NCBI GenBank assembly: GCA_013396655.1 | Contig: WBMV01004888.1 | Coordinates: 1,674,001-1,738,000, forward strand | DNA from: Campylorhamphus procurvoides | Taxonomy: Eukaryota; Chordata; Aves; Passeriformes; Dendrocolaptidae | Reading direction: 5' to 3' | Length of the DNA: 64,000 nt | In this document: in pieces, positions 24,995 to 37,400 of the stretch | Numbering within the stretch: the stretch's first letter is position 1 | How the letters are laid out: the number at the start of each line of letters is the position of its first letter | Made by a program: the position numbers and the translations under genes | The notes under the pieces: generated by a model | Told to the model about the DNA's origin: nothing | Seen by the model: only the letters and a program-made list of their open reading frames with translations | The model's database searches: none

Positions 24995-25205
24995 AAGGCC
25001 AGATTTTCAGTAGTATTTGTAAGAGAGTGTTGGGGTAGTGCAAACTTTGGTCATTTCAGCATTAGGCGCTTTGAGATACAGATATCTAGCTAGAAAGATT
25101 TTCAGAGGATTTTCATAATATTAGGTACTTAGGCATTTTTCAAAATTCTGCTACTGTCCGTATCTGCATCTTTAAGCCCTTAAATACTTCCATGAATCCA
25201 GACCT
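24995..25205. repeat. Ancient repeat bounded by inverted termini
   Basis: The left end AAGGCCAGATTTTCAGTAGT (24995-25018 with the next four bases) pairs imperfectly with the reverse complement of 25182-25205 (AAATACTTCC...CCAGACCT), about 15 of 24 positions. The inside holds further half-palindromic pieces (GATTTTCAGAGGATTTTCAT and TTAGGTACTTAGGCATTTTT). I recall an abundant repeat of turtle and crocodile DNA with the same 'GGCCAGATTTTCAAA...TTAGGCACCTAA' texture. This copy is probably a decayed non-autonomous DNA transposon of that type. The family name is uncertain. Confidence 0.55.
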
Positions 25206-28200
25206 AACATCTTTAGGCTGCATCTGAATGTTAGACTTCAACACAAAAAATTTCCTTGTGAAACTAAACAAATGTCCTACTTCTCAGAAGTCTGCAGGAG
25301 TTAGTCAGAAGTTCTGAAGGTCAGACTATAATTACTAATGTGCATAACTCCCTGAGGTGTACTACTGAGTTTGTCTGCAGTAAAACTTCCTTGCTCTGTG
25401 GTGCTCCTGCTTACTAAAACAGTAGAAGTGTTAAGGCAGAGTTCATAGAGCAGTCCTGGTTCCTCCTCGTGCAAGGGTGCAACATGGCATTTTTAAGAGG
25501 CTGGAAAATCATGGTTCTTTCCTTAGCACTCAGCAGGAAGGGTGGCCTAAACACCTGCCCTGAGCAAAGGGTTTGGAGCAGTGGGTTTTGCAGGGGAGGA
25601 AGCTTCTGCACATGTGTCCTAAGAATGGTGGTGATGGGAAACAGATGAAAATGTCTTTGATCGTCCTGTGCTGCCAAGATCGTGGCTCACTGTAGGCAGC
25701 TCCTTCCTGAACTATCTGTCACCTGGGGCATGCAGAGGCACTGAATCTGGGCTGACCAGGCAGCTTGGCTTCTGGAAATCACCTCTGTACTCTCCTGGTT
25801 TCACAGGGCAGGTCCTGGTTTCACTGCAGCTGAGCCAAGTTAACTAATGGCTACCAGGACTCTACTGCTGAAAAAATAGCTTGTGGGTTTGGGGTTTTTT
25901 TTCCTTTTTTCTTTTTTTTTTTGTGGTCTTTTATTTGGTGGTCTGAGACAGTTCTGTCAGCACAGAGAGGTGTTCAAGGGCATGCTGCTATGAGGAGACC
26001 ACAAAGATGAGGCAGTGACTGTGGCTATTAGTAATTAGGACGATTTATGCTGCTTGGCTTCAGTTTGCGTAGTTGCAACATGAGATTTATCCTTGCATAG
26101 GTGCCCCAGGTTGCTGATGGCAAGGAGGTGCAATGAACCTGAATCCCACATTCAGGAAGGGGGCAGAGAATGGGGTCTTCAGTCTCTATCCACTTCCTAC
26201 TTTGCAGGCGTCAGCTGAGGAAGACTACAAGACTAGGAGGTATTTACGTATTCTGGTGATAAAGGGCATAAGATTTTGGGGTGTGTTAAACTTCTGGAGA
26301 AAAAATATGTGGCTTCACTTCTCCCTGATAATGCGAGTGTGTTGATAAGCCCCAAGGGATCATACCATTCTCTGATAGCAGCATCCAAGTTCCTTCCTCT
26401 ACTGTGAGGGCATTTAATTTCAAGATATAAGGGTAGTAATAAAAACTTCCTCCCTACCCTCCTCCTAAAGCAATTCCTCAGTTCATAGCTGCCTGTCCAA
26501 AGCTACGTCAGTAATACTCCAGTATTCAGCCCAATAAAAATTTTGTCAAGAAAGCATAAAGTTTCTGTCAGATTTTTTCCATTAAAAATCATTTTTATAG
26601 CAGCAGGCTGTAACAAGCACACAGCTATGGAGTGAAAGTGTGAAATGATGAGAAATTTGGACAGTGTTATCATCCAATGGGGACTCAGTGGCAGGCCACT
26701 TAGAATGCCTCCAGTGTATGAAGCGTGACAACCAGAATATTTTTCACAACAGATTATTATGTAAGAAATTTATTACAGTTCTCAGAGGGGAATAGCCCAC
26801 ACCACTGATTCTAGTCCTTCCCCCCAGATATATTACTCAGATAATATAAAATCATAACTCCTTGTAAATTATTTATGAGCCTGTCTCACCTTAGATTAAA
26901 AAATATTTCTGCTAGATACTTGCAGGGTTAATATCTGTAGCCTTGTGTTTGATTTGCTGAAAGGCACAGTTATTTCTGTAGTCAATGGGAGGTGTATAGC
27001 ATTTACTTTGTGTGATAACTACACAGCTGGTTCTGATATGATCAGAAACAGGACATGCAGCCATGACCAGAACAACTAGATCTGGTCACAGAAATCTAGT
27101 GTAGCCCAGGTGGAGTAAATTTAGTCCATGAAAGAATTTGCATCATGATCTCTGACTAAAATGAATCTGATTCATACAATACCTCTGTTTAATCTTTCAT
27201 GATGGATTATGTCACCCAGAGCATCATGTGACTTTCATCAGATTAATTCCTCCTGTTTTATCCAGAAACCAGGAATGTTGATAATTTGCAGCATATTTGT
27301 AGCAGAAAGAAATGCCTGTGTTACAGACAGTATATGCCAGCTAGCAGTTCTCTATGTGGTAATGCATTCCTGAAACAGCACACAATTCAAAAAGTGACTT
27401 AAGAATATAAGTAATCTGAGATAGTGGCTTCCACTGTGAATACAGAGGCTTACCACAAGTAATGGGTGAGTTACTTTAAGAATAAGGAGTACTTTCTCAC
27501 CTTCACCAAACCTTAAGCTGTTATAGACTAGCAAAAGTGCTGGAAAAGTAGCAAAATTTTTCAGTCCTAAAAATGAAAGCTTTATGAGCAGTGCAGAATT
27601 AATAATGGAAGACTTACTTGACCACGTGCTTCAAGGTTAAGCAAAATACTTGGGATAAGAAGGAGTGTTTTAACAGAATATAAGTTTAGCCAAATTTGTC
27701 TACAGCAGTATTCCTTCACTTTCCTCTTGTGACTAGACATTACCAGACACAAGATGATGGACTTGAGGGCACGCTGGTTTTACCCAATCTATGGTTTCTT
27801 CTGTAAACTACTTTCAAACAGCTTTATGCCTCATTTGTTAATTATAGGTTATATGAAGGGGACCAGTATGACAAGGCAGACCAACACCCCACTCATCAGC
27901 ATTCTCCTAGGGTCCCTCTTTTTTTCTTATCGCAAGAAAGCAGTAGCAAAAGTCCATCCTTTTCATTTCCAGTGAGGATTAATGGGTGTACTTACTTGGC
28001 AGCTGAAGTTGGTCCAAGGGGCAATGTGTACCCTTACCCAAGCAGTGCAGCAGAAGTATCAGTACTGCAGAGCTAAGCAATGGTTACAGGGCTTCTTGTT
28101 ACCTCTCCTGTGAAAGCAAGCAATGGCATGAAAATCACATCAGTGATGCATAGTTAAAGAGTAAAATTAATAAAACAAAGCTTTCATCGCTAGCAAGATG

Positions 28201-30460
28201 TTGCTTTTACTCCTGTGGTAACTTATAAGCTATAAAACCATTTTGGGGGGGCGGGGAAAATTGAAAGGAAATTGTATATCAAAGATCTGTCCCAGAATGA
28301 AAGTTCACAGTGAGGAGTGTCACTACAGTTCAAACCATCACTGCACATGCCTTCTAGGTGGTTCAATAGCTGGTGGGTAGCTGGACTCCCTTCACATGCT
28401 GTGGGCTTGTTTTTGTGTGTCATCTGAACCTACCCCTTTTTGTGTGCAGCAGTCTATAATCTGTCATATTGCTGGTTGCAGGACTCTGAGTCCCACTGCT
28501 ACTGAGGTGTTGGTGGAACAAACCAATGCCTGAGTGTGTGTTTCTGGGACTGGCAACTTGTACAAGCTCACTGGATCAAATGGTGTCCTGTGACCTAATT
28601 AGTGGTAGATTTTGCTGTGTTAAATAGCAGTGCTACCCAAAATTCTTTCTGTGTATGATTTGAAATTCTTCATTACGCCGCCAAAGATGATAACAAGTAT
28701 CTTAAGTGACTTGCAGTGTCAGAGAAATTGAATGAAGAATTGATAAAGCAAGATGCAGGCAATGCCACAGCACCTTTAAACTAAACAAAGTTACAGGTTG
28801 CAGGGAGGTTATTTGGTTGGAGGAGTTAGCTTCTGTTGCAGAATGCTTCAGAGAAAGTGGCTGACATCAGTCTTCTTGGCATGGTTCATTATAGAGGGAT
28901 TGTGTCTGATACAGCTGTATATATTCTGTGTCAGTCTGTTCATCAGCAAACATACTTGATGCAAAGGGCATGATATATGAACAATATCCAGGGTTGCAGA
29001 TGTTTGACAGTGAAATAGACCAATGAATTACATTTTTTCTTTGGACAACTGGAATTGCTACTATTTTGCTAGTGAGCTATGGAAGATGGTGACAGCTTAA
29101 TACAGAGGTACTTTTACCTGAGGAAAGTTTGTTCATTTTTATTAGAAAGAATGGACATGAATCCCATGAATTGTAAATGGATAATATTAATGCAGTCTGT
29201 ATCACTAAAGCTATCTTGGTCCCTTAGTGAAGAGGAGAGGAGAGATTGAGTAGGAGGGCTACAGAACTCCCAGTAGGACGGTTGTATTTGAGAGCTCCTC
29301 CCAAATATTATCCAAAGTCTAATGTAGTTGTATGTGAGGACTTCTGTCTGGCAGGCCAGCTGACAGGGCAGGACAACAAATTAGTTTTTAAGAGAGAGGA
29401 ACCACTTTGAGAAAATCATAGTAGAAGGAGTTAGAGTATGGTCATTCTTTTATCACTGATTGTCTAGGTGAGTTTAGTGGCAGAAGGCATTTCTCCTGGT
29501 TTTGCCAGGGTCCATCCACAAGGATGCAGCACTCCAGCACACCTTCTGGAATAAGAACAGGAAGTGAGTGGAGGCAGAAAAGTTTTTATAACACGGTGCT
29601 TGCTTAAAGCTGCTTGCAAGGACATTAGACCATAGCTGACATTCAAGTCGTGTTGAAGGACTTAAGCATTCATCTGTCCTTTTCCTCAGTGAGGTCAGTA
29701 CACTTAATGTTGAAAGTGGGGGTAGGGTCAAACTAGAATTTTTTTTCATACCTCTTCCAAAAGATTTGAACAAAAAAGTTTACATTTACTGTAATATGCA
29801 TTGTTTGATTTTATTCTGATCTATTGATGATTTAATAGCTTCAATTTCTTGATTTATTGATTTCATCTTGCTCATGACTTTAATGTGATCATCACATTGT
29901 TCCATTTTTAATTGCTTTGGTGAAATTGTAGTATATTAGCTCAGTGATGTGCTAATTTAAGTGCTTCTTGGCTTGCTCATCCTCTTCAAGAAAGCTCATT
30001 TTAAAATGTCAACATAACAGGTTTCATCTGTCAAATTTTGCAGCATGGATGTTGTGTTCAGTGGTTACAAATAACCTTCAACAAAGAAGATTGCAAGTCA
30101 GTGGTTTCTGAGACCAACTTACTATCCAAGTCTTTTGGTCTTAAGACTTACTAAGAGGAAAAAGCAAATCTATATCATATGTTGTACAGAAACTGTGTAG
30201 TGGGACAAGGGAAATAAGCCATTCATTAGAGGGATCTAGCAAACAGAGCTTTAGTTCTTCCAAACAGCCCACACTGAGTGACTTGTATGGATTTAGGGCT
30301 GTCTTACAGGCAGTGAAGGCAAGGAGTAGAAAGCCTTCAGTTCAGAATTCAAGACCTAGTTCATTGTACTCCTAGAAGCAACTTAAAGAAGATATCCCTC
30401 CTATATGTTGCTGCCATTATGGGCAGTGTCAGAAGAGAATTTCTGGGAGACATTGACTAG
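25206..30460. other. Long non-coding stretch, no gene supported
   Basis: It contains a G/T-rich then T-rich tract at 25885-25925, a POU octamer ATTTGCAT at 27136-27143 and a G7-C-G4 run at 28245-28256. An AT-rich block at 29790-29960 is dense in homeodomain-type cores. A strong acceptor at 26206 is followed by a short open stretch (ASAEEDYKTRR) but the donors are poor. No frame exceeds 100 codons with any motif. Confidence 0.4.
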
Positions 30461-30465
30461 AGCCC

Positions 30466-31064
30466 TGTCCTGTTTTCAGCTAGGACAGAGTTAATTTTCT
30501 TCCCAGTAGCTAGTACAATACTTTATTTTGGATTTAGTATGAAAATAATGTTGACAACACACTGATGTTTTAGTTAAGTAGTGCTTACCCTAAGTCAAGG
30601 ACTTTCCAGTTTCCCCTGCTCTGCCTGTGAGCAAGTGCAAAGAAGCTGTGAGGGACCACTGCCAGGACAGCTGACCTGAACAAGCCAAAGGGATATTCCA
30701 CACCAGAGAATCTCAGATTCAGTATATAAACTGGGGGAATTACCTGGAAGTTGCTGATCATTGCTCAGGCCTTGGCTGGGCATTGGTCAGCAGGTGGTGG
30801 GAAACTGTATTGTGCATCTCTTGTTTTGACTGTGCTGTTATTCTCCCTCTCTTTATTCTTAAAATCATGATTACAACAATTTAGTATTATTAGTATAATA
30901 TGATCATGATGATTAGTATAATATTTTATTTCAATTATTAGATTGTTCTTATCTCAACCCACAAGGTTTACCTATTCTTTCTGATTCCCCTCACCAGCAG
31001 TGTGTGGGGAGAGAGTGAGCAAGCAGCTGCATGGTACTTTGTTGCGAGTTGATGTTAAACCACA
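30466..31064 (+). mobile_element. Solo LTR of an avian endogenous retrovirus, with 5-bp target duplication
   Basis: The element starts TGTCCTGTTTTCAGC and ends GTTAAACCACA, and is flanked on both sides by AGCCC (30461-30465 and 31065-31069). This exact 5-bp duplication fixes its borders and its 599-bp length. U3 carries the GTTAATTTTCTTCCCAGTAG block I know from bird ERVL-type LTRs. A TATA box TATATAAA lies at 30723-30730. An AT-rich R region (30865-30935, with a duplicated GATTAGTATAATA-like unit) leads to a degenerate poly-A signal ATTAGA at 30937-30942 (family form ATTAAA). No internal retroviral genes or second LTR are adjacent, so this is the product of LTR-LTR recombination. The ERVL assignment is from memory; the borders are seen directly. 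Confidence 0.93.
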
Positions 31065-31069
31065 AGCCC

Positions 31070-34000
31070 CACATTCCTTCTCCTGGAGCTGCTTGACTAA
31101 AGCTATATTGCTGCTGCCACAGCAGGGTTAGATGGGCCAGCTGTGGGTGGCAGAACTGCTCCTCTCAGCTTGATGCTGCTTGGAAGATGGAAGGAATGGG
31201 GGGGGGAAGACTGCTTGACAGTGGAAGGCAGAAGATGATGCTACTGAGCGGATAAAGGTACATCATGCCTTGGTGATGGCTAAGGAGATCCCAAAATCTG
31301 GATGCAGTCAGCTTTACTAACATGGTCTGTTTTCTCCATAACAGTTGTTTATTCCACCCATGTCCTGTTAATCACTCTGACACTGCCCAGAGGTCTAGAC
31401 CAATTACTCTGCTTTCTGGCATGGGGGTCTCTACAGACAAACAGTCACAAAGAATTTTTGAGAGGGTCATTATGAAACCATGAAAAGCCACTTGATTGAA
31501 TGTATAAATCCACAAATAAAAGTGCACAGCCATGTATCTGCTTTACAGCTGTATAAGCTTGCTGATGTGAGCCATTTCAAATGGATGTGGGATGAAAGGC
31601 ATCATTGCTCTTTCAAAAATGGACACTAAGGTCACTCAAAATCAATAGCAAGTAAGAGGTGAAAAGCAACTTTTAGAGAAAATAAGGTTGTAACTGCTCC
31701 AGAATTTGAGGTTTGACTAACAATTTCTGTAGTGACAGTGTGTACAGTATTTCAGCTTGCTCAGCTGCAAAAGCGGTTTTTAAAGTGCCTGTGTTTTGTG
31801 CTCTCTTGTGTTTGCAAAGCCCCTGCCCTATCATACACCTCAATGACAGAGCAACACAGTTACACAGGAGAAAGTAGTAGCTTATCCAGAAATGGGTCCT
31901 GTTTGAACAGCAGAAGCAGTCTTCTTTGTATTTGCTAGTTCTTTGTATTTTCAACAGCAGCATGGTCCACTGCAAAGATTTATAATGATGTTCCATTCAT
32001 ATTTGTCTTTCTCTGTATGTTCAAGCACTTGTGTGCTTATGGGAAGTTGCAAAGGTTTTAAATAGGTGGGTTTTGGTTTTGGTTTTTTTGTATGAGCTCA
32101 CATTTATATTTAAAAACATTGCCTGAATTTTGGGATTATCACTTCTTATACTCCTCCTTATGGAAAATTCATGTGAGAAAATAGCTTTTTATCAAAATAC
32201 TTGTGGAGATTATACCTGACAGTGGCATGTTTTGTGTATTTTCTATGAAAGTTTTCCAATTCTTCTTGATTTTAATAACTTATTTTGGATTGCTTGATAT
32301 TGGTGACTGGCTTTCTTGCATTATGGCAACAAAAACTAGAAACAGTGCTAAAACTAGTGTGGAGTAGGGAAGAAGGATAAGGCTTTGCACCACATAGACT
32401 TGCCTCCTTTTCCTGTCTTAGACATTTGCCTTTTCACAACAATTTTGCTGTTGACATGCTCAGCTTGTGATCTAATCTGTGCTCATTAAAGGGCATTTTA
32501 CACATGCACAGAAGGCAGACTGAGGGAGGGGGAGAGCTTTTGCCAGTACTTAGAATTTGAAGTTACTTCCACAAAGTGGAATTTGTGTACAGTAGTCACT
32601 CTCCAGGACAGATTTTGAATCTGTCACTCCAACCATAAATCATATATTCACAAGAGTGAAAAATTCAAATAGGCACCTGCTGTCTAATGGAAAAAGTTTT
32701 TCATTCCTGCTGTAAACAACATTGTTTGTAGCTTTTCACTGACTTGGAGTGAATAAGTTCAAGCTCTATTAAAGCCTTAGCAGAATTTCAGTAACTCCAA
32801 GTGGGTTAGATTTTTGTTAAACTTCATTTGAATGCTTATGCATTTTTTATGCTATATTAAGTAGACCATTTAATGGATTTTGATTGGTAATGCAGCCTGA
32901 AGCCTCATTACTTGAAAGCTTTATAGCTACCAGAAATATGTGCTTTCAGTCTCCGATGGAGAAAAATGAGCTTTCTGGTTCGAGGCTGGCTTTTTCCCAA
33001 CTGAGAAATGAATAAATTTTCTCATCTATTTATGACAGACCAGGAATTTCAGTTCCATGTGCCCTGAGTTGTGTTTTGTGGGCAGTATTCCTTAAAGGAG
33101 CGTTTAGCTGTCATAATTGGTGAGCTGCTGCTCTGCAGTATGTTATTGGGCACCTCAGTTTGGGCAGGAATTTCAAAGTGAGCCTATTTATTGGGATAAA
33201 CAAAAAAGCACGAGCATGTAGAAACTGTCACCTCCTCTTGCCTCTGGATGCCTAGTTTATATTCATTCTAGCCGAGGCACTCATGGTGTCCTATTTTCCA
33301 AGAGCCTTTTTTCATTCTTTTTTTACTTTTTTTTCCTCCTGTCCTACATACTTACCACAAAAGTAATTTAAAGCATGATAGTATAGCAAAGTGGGATCAA
33401 AGCAAAGAAGGATCATTTGTTACTTTCTATACCAAAAGGAGAAAGGTGTTGTAAGCAAACAAGTGAGATGTCTGCTATCCTGTGAGACAGGAATGCTGCT
33501 TTCAGAGGAAATGCCTTCTGTTTGAAGGCATCCAGTGGTGCCCATAGTCAAGGCTGCCTCTTGTGAGGGAAGAAGTGGTCTTAATTAGGATGATGCCAAC
33601 AAGAATATAATAATGTTTCAAGTACAGTGTGTCTCTGTGACTTAGAATTGCTATGAACTTGCCCTTCAATGGTGTGCTGAGTGTCTGAGAAAAGCCATAG
33701 TAGGACTGACAATTGTATTAAAGAGAATGAGTACTGCAAAGCTATTTTTTTTTTCTTTTACTGAAGAGCTCTGATTTTGTGTCATGTTTTCAAAAGCATT
33801 GGTTACCTGTTTTGTTCTGAATCTCTGTGACAGAACTGAAATCTTCTTGTAGTTTGTGCTTGTGTATCAGTAGAGTGACAAAGTGCCTTGCCAAGATGTT
33901 ACGCTGCTGGTTGTGTAGGGGCTGGATTCCTACAGAGGAGAGATTGAGTTCTTTGGGGTGTACTGGCACTGGCTGATGGCCATGTGTAATTCAAAACTTA

Positions 34001-34480
34001 CGGCATGTTGTTTTGCTCTTAGAAGCAAGAGTTTCTTCAGATGTTTCGTGTTGAGGAGTTATTCTACAAGTTGTCATCTTCTCCCTTGAACAGTAATTGT
34101 GCAATTTCTCCCTCAAGTCCAACCTTCTCAATCTTCTGTTCATCTCCAAAGCAAAATAGTCCCTCATCAGTTGTGTGCTGCAAATGAACATGTAAGGAAA
34201 TGGATGTCTGCTAAGCTGGACATTATCCTCCTGCCTGTGCCTAGGAGTGGGTTGCAGATGGGCAGGATGTGCATCAACCAGCACAGCCTAGGTCAGTACA
34301 GAGAGGAGCTGAACTTTACTTGTGTGAAACAAAGGGTCTAGGGAGACCTGGGTGTCTTCTGTCAACAAAATGCTGCTTCCACGGAGCAGACAGAAAGAGC
34401 TGCGGGCTCTGTATTTTCTGCAGAAATAGTGCAGAATACTGCAGAATTGGCTGTTCAGTGTGTGTAGGTCATTAACCGAG
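31070..34480. other. Non-coding stretch with a possible conserved block
   Basis: No gene. There is a G9 run near 31198-31206 and a G/T tract at 32068-32090. The segment 32690-33290 is AT-rich, free of repeat signatures and dense in homeodomain-like cores; it may be a conserved non-coding element. A small perfect 8-bp stem (ATGCCTTC / GAAGGCAT) lies at 33511-33531. Confidence 0.35.
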
Positions 34481-34493
34481 TGCCATCTACTGG
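34481..34493 (-). promoter_or_regulatory. CTCF-type core motif
   Basis: The minus strand reads CCAGTAGATGGCA, which agrees at every position with the 13-base CTCF core CCASYAGRKGGCR as I know it. CTCF binding sites are direction-dependent and anchor chromatin loops. This one points toward lower coordinates. Occupancy cannot be told from sequence. The surrounding 34.2-34.7 kb is richer in G+C than its flanks. Confidence 0.5.
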
Positions 34494-37400
34494 CACAAGG
34501 GGTCTTTATTGTCTGCTTCTTTAACCCGTGGAACGAGTGCTGCAGCTCACACTGAATGGCTTCCAGGTGAGCCTTGAATCCAAGGTGCCAGCCTAGCTGT
34601 AAACAGCCACAGCTTTTATTCCTTTTCCAGCTTTTTCTAAGTCCGTGGAAATCCCCACAGGCTCTGTATGGCAGAGCTCTTGGATTAGAACAACCTATTG
34701 CTACGTGAGTGGCTTGCATGGATGGAAGGTTGAAAGACCCTCTTTAAGTGTCATAGTATCTCACAGAAGGGTGTGCACATTCAGCTAGCTTCTGCCAGAA
34801 ACACTGCATGTGCTGTCACTCTTCCACATGTCCTTGGGTGTCACCTAGGCTCTCTTGGGTCTTTATAAACCTCAGGTGGAGAAGTTGGGAAATGAGTTGC
34901 ATTTCTAAAGGAATGCACAGCAGGGAAGTTTTGTTATTGTTGTTTAATTGATTTAATAAATGTATTTAATGAAATAGGAGCCAGATTGGCATAATCATTA
35001 CCAGCAGGTCCCTCATTTTTTTATTTTTCATGTAGAGCAGATTTTTGTGCAGCACAGGTGCAGTTTCAAAAGATGGTGTGAGCAAAGCCTCAGTAGGAAC
35101 CAAGTAGGTCTTCTAGGACTTGTGAAAGACAGGTCATGATTGGGCAATTTGTCACCTAGTGTTATAGTGCAAAGTGGCTCTATCTATTTTGTTCAGAAGA
35201 CAAGAGGAGGTAACTACCATTTATTTTTGTGGAGGGTGGAACTGTGACCTTTTTAGTTGCTCATATCAACAGATGAAAACTGAAGTCCTCTGACAGAGTT
35301 CTATAAGGAAAATTTGTCCTGCTTCTTCCCTTGATTAGGAGAAAGTGGTTTTTCTTCCTTTCAAAAATGTTTGACATTTAAAAGAATATATAAAAAAATC
35401 CATTCTTTAGTAAAATAAAGTGACATCTTTTCAAAGTTTTTCACCAAGAATGAGGCACTAGGATAGGCTGGGGTACCTATTCCCATGATGGAAACCCAAG
35501 GCTCAAGCCCTTGTTAGAACATGGAGTATAAATTAAAGCTTGGAAAGATGGCCAGGTCACACAATTATTCTTCAGTGGAGTCTTCCTCCCTCAGGATTTC
35601 AGTGTCCATCTTCTCTACAGCAGGCCCTCGAGAGTCATGTTGACAGTAGCTCTCTTCACAGAAGCATTTGTCATTTTTGTGCTGGGGAAATATATTTCCT
35701 AGAAGACTTCCATCTGTCTCAAGTACACACTTTATTTAAACATCCAAAATATTGAAATAAGAAGTTGTTCGCAGAACGATCATCTTATCATAAAACACAC
35801 CCTGCTAAGAATATGATTTCTGTTTCCAGTTTAATGTGAGGCAGTGTTCCTCATTATCCTCTGCACACTCAGCTTCATCTAAATCAAATTGAACTGAAAA
35901 GGACAATAGTACTATTGATTTCTAGTACTAAAAATAATGCATAATAACCTTACTGTACTGTCAAATCTGTTCAGTGAATGAAATTGCTATCACAGAAGAT
36001 GTATCATTATTCATCAATTTCATTATCCTTGCCAAGCAGGCTGGCATCTTCATTCAAATCATCTCTATAGAACCTGACTTGAGCAAGAAGTGACAATAAG
36101 ATCTGCACTTCTTGGTCACCCATGCATATCCAGTAGATGTTCAAACATCTCTATTCCTGTGTGGAGAGCATGGAGGTGCCTTTCTGCTGTTTCTGGGTCT
36201 GATAGGTATGGAAAACTGCAGCTTAACGCAAACAAGACAAGGAGAGATGGCAGGTGGATGCGTTGGAATGTTTTAAATCTGTGAGCAGCTGTGCCAGCAG
36301 CAAAGATTCCTGAATTAGAAAACATGTAACAAGAAGATTAAAAGCACAACTAATTCATTATATATTATCAGTAGGCTATGAACTTTTTTCTTCTGTTTCT
36401 AAATGCTGTTGATGAGTGCTGCAAAGGAAACCCTACCGTAAAGAGTGCCAAGAGTCGTATTTTGGGACAGGGAATCACAGTGGTGTTGGAGGTTCAGCTG
36501 GCATAAACTGGCTTGGGTTCACAGATGGCATCTCTTTACTCTGCAATGTGCTCTAATGTGGCTCAATGCATGGGTGCATGCTGGTCATGATTATTTTTAG
36601 ATGATAACTGCCTGGTTCTGGAGGGGCTTTTAGTAGTCTTGGAATCAATAAGGGAACCATTATATCAACAGTGCAAAAATTGACAGTGTGACATACAGGG
36701 AAAGTACTGGTAGACTCGTGAGGTTCTGGTCAGAGAGAACTGCCAGCAAGTATTGACACAAATAGCAAGGGGTTTGGGATTTGTGGCTTTTTTTGTTGCC
36801 AAACAAACCACCAAAACCAACCACCCCTCTTGCAAGTATTCTTCTCTTCCCATACACATTTGGTTTTTATGAACTGCTGAGCAGCTTGGGTTGGGATACA
36901 CTTCTCTTTGTATTCATGACGTGTTATGCTATGAGTTCTTGATCTTACATGCCTCTGTAGCCTGTGCTTTATAACAGTGTCATTGCAGCTGAAATCCAAA
37001 ACTGCTCTCCTGGTTTTAATTTGTTGTTGTGTGCATCTGCCCTTGCAGGGGCTGGCTGGAACCTACTGCAGAAGGGCAAAAGTGCTGAGTGAAGCATATT
37101 TCATTGGCTTCTTAGTCTGACCACTAATGGGAAATACTGACACTCTTGCAAGAAAGCTCATTCACGTGGCCATCTCAGTTTACCTTGTAAGGTCAGGCTG
37201 ACTGCAAGATTCAAGGAAAGGGTGTTTAACTGAATACAGCCTCCAAATTTACTTTAAGCTGACTGGTGAGGGAGTTTACACAAGGTTTAAGATCAATTAC
37301 TCTGTGTGTAGGTGTCTGAAAATTCAGAAAAAAAAAATTGTGTGAAGTGCTTGAGGATTTTCCCCCTAAACCTCATATTTCTGCTCTCCACCTCTTAGAT

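Noticed and set aside
34288..34719. 143-codon minus-strand open frame
   Set aside because: Its length is within the range of the longest chance frames here. It has no domain, no signal and no splice or promoter context, and it overlaps a CTCF-type site.
36470..36520. GGGAATCACAGTGGTGTTGGA resembling a reversed CR1 start
   Set aside because: The match stops after about 15 bases and the next CR1 blocks are missing.
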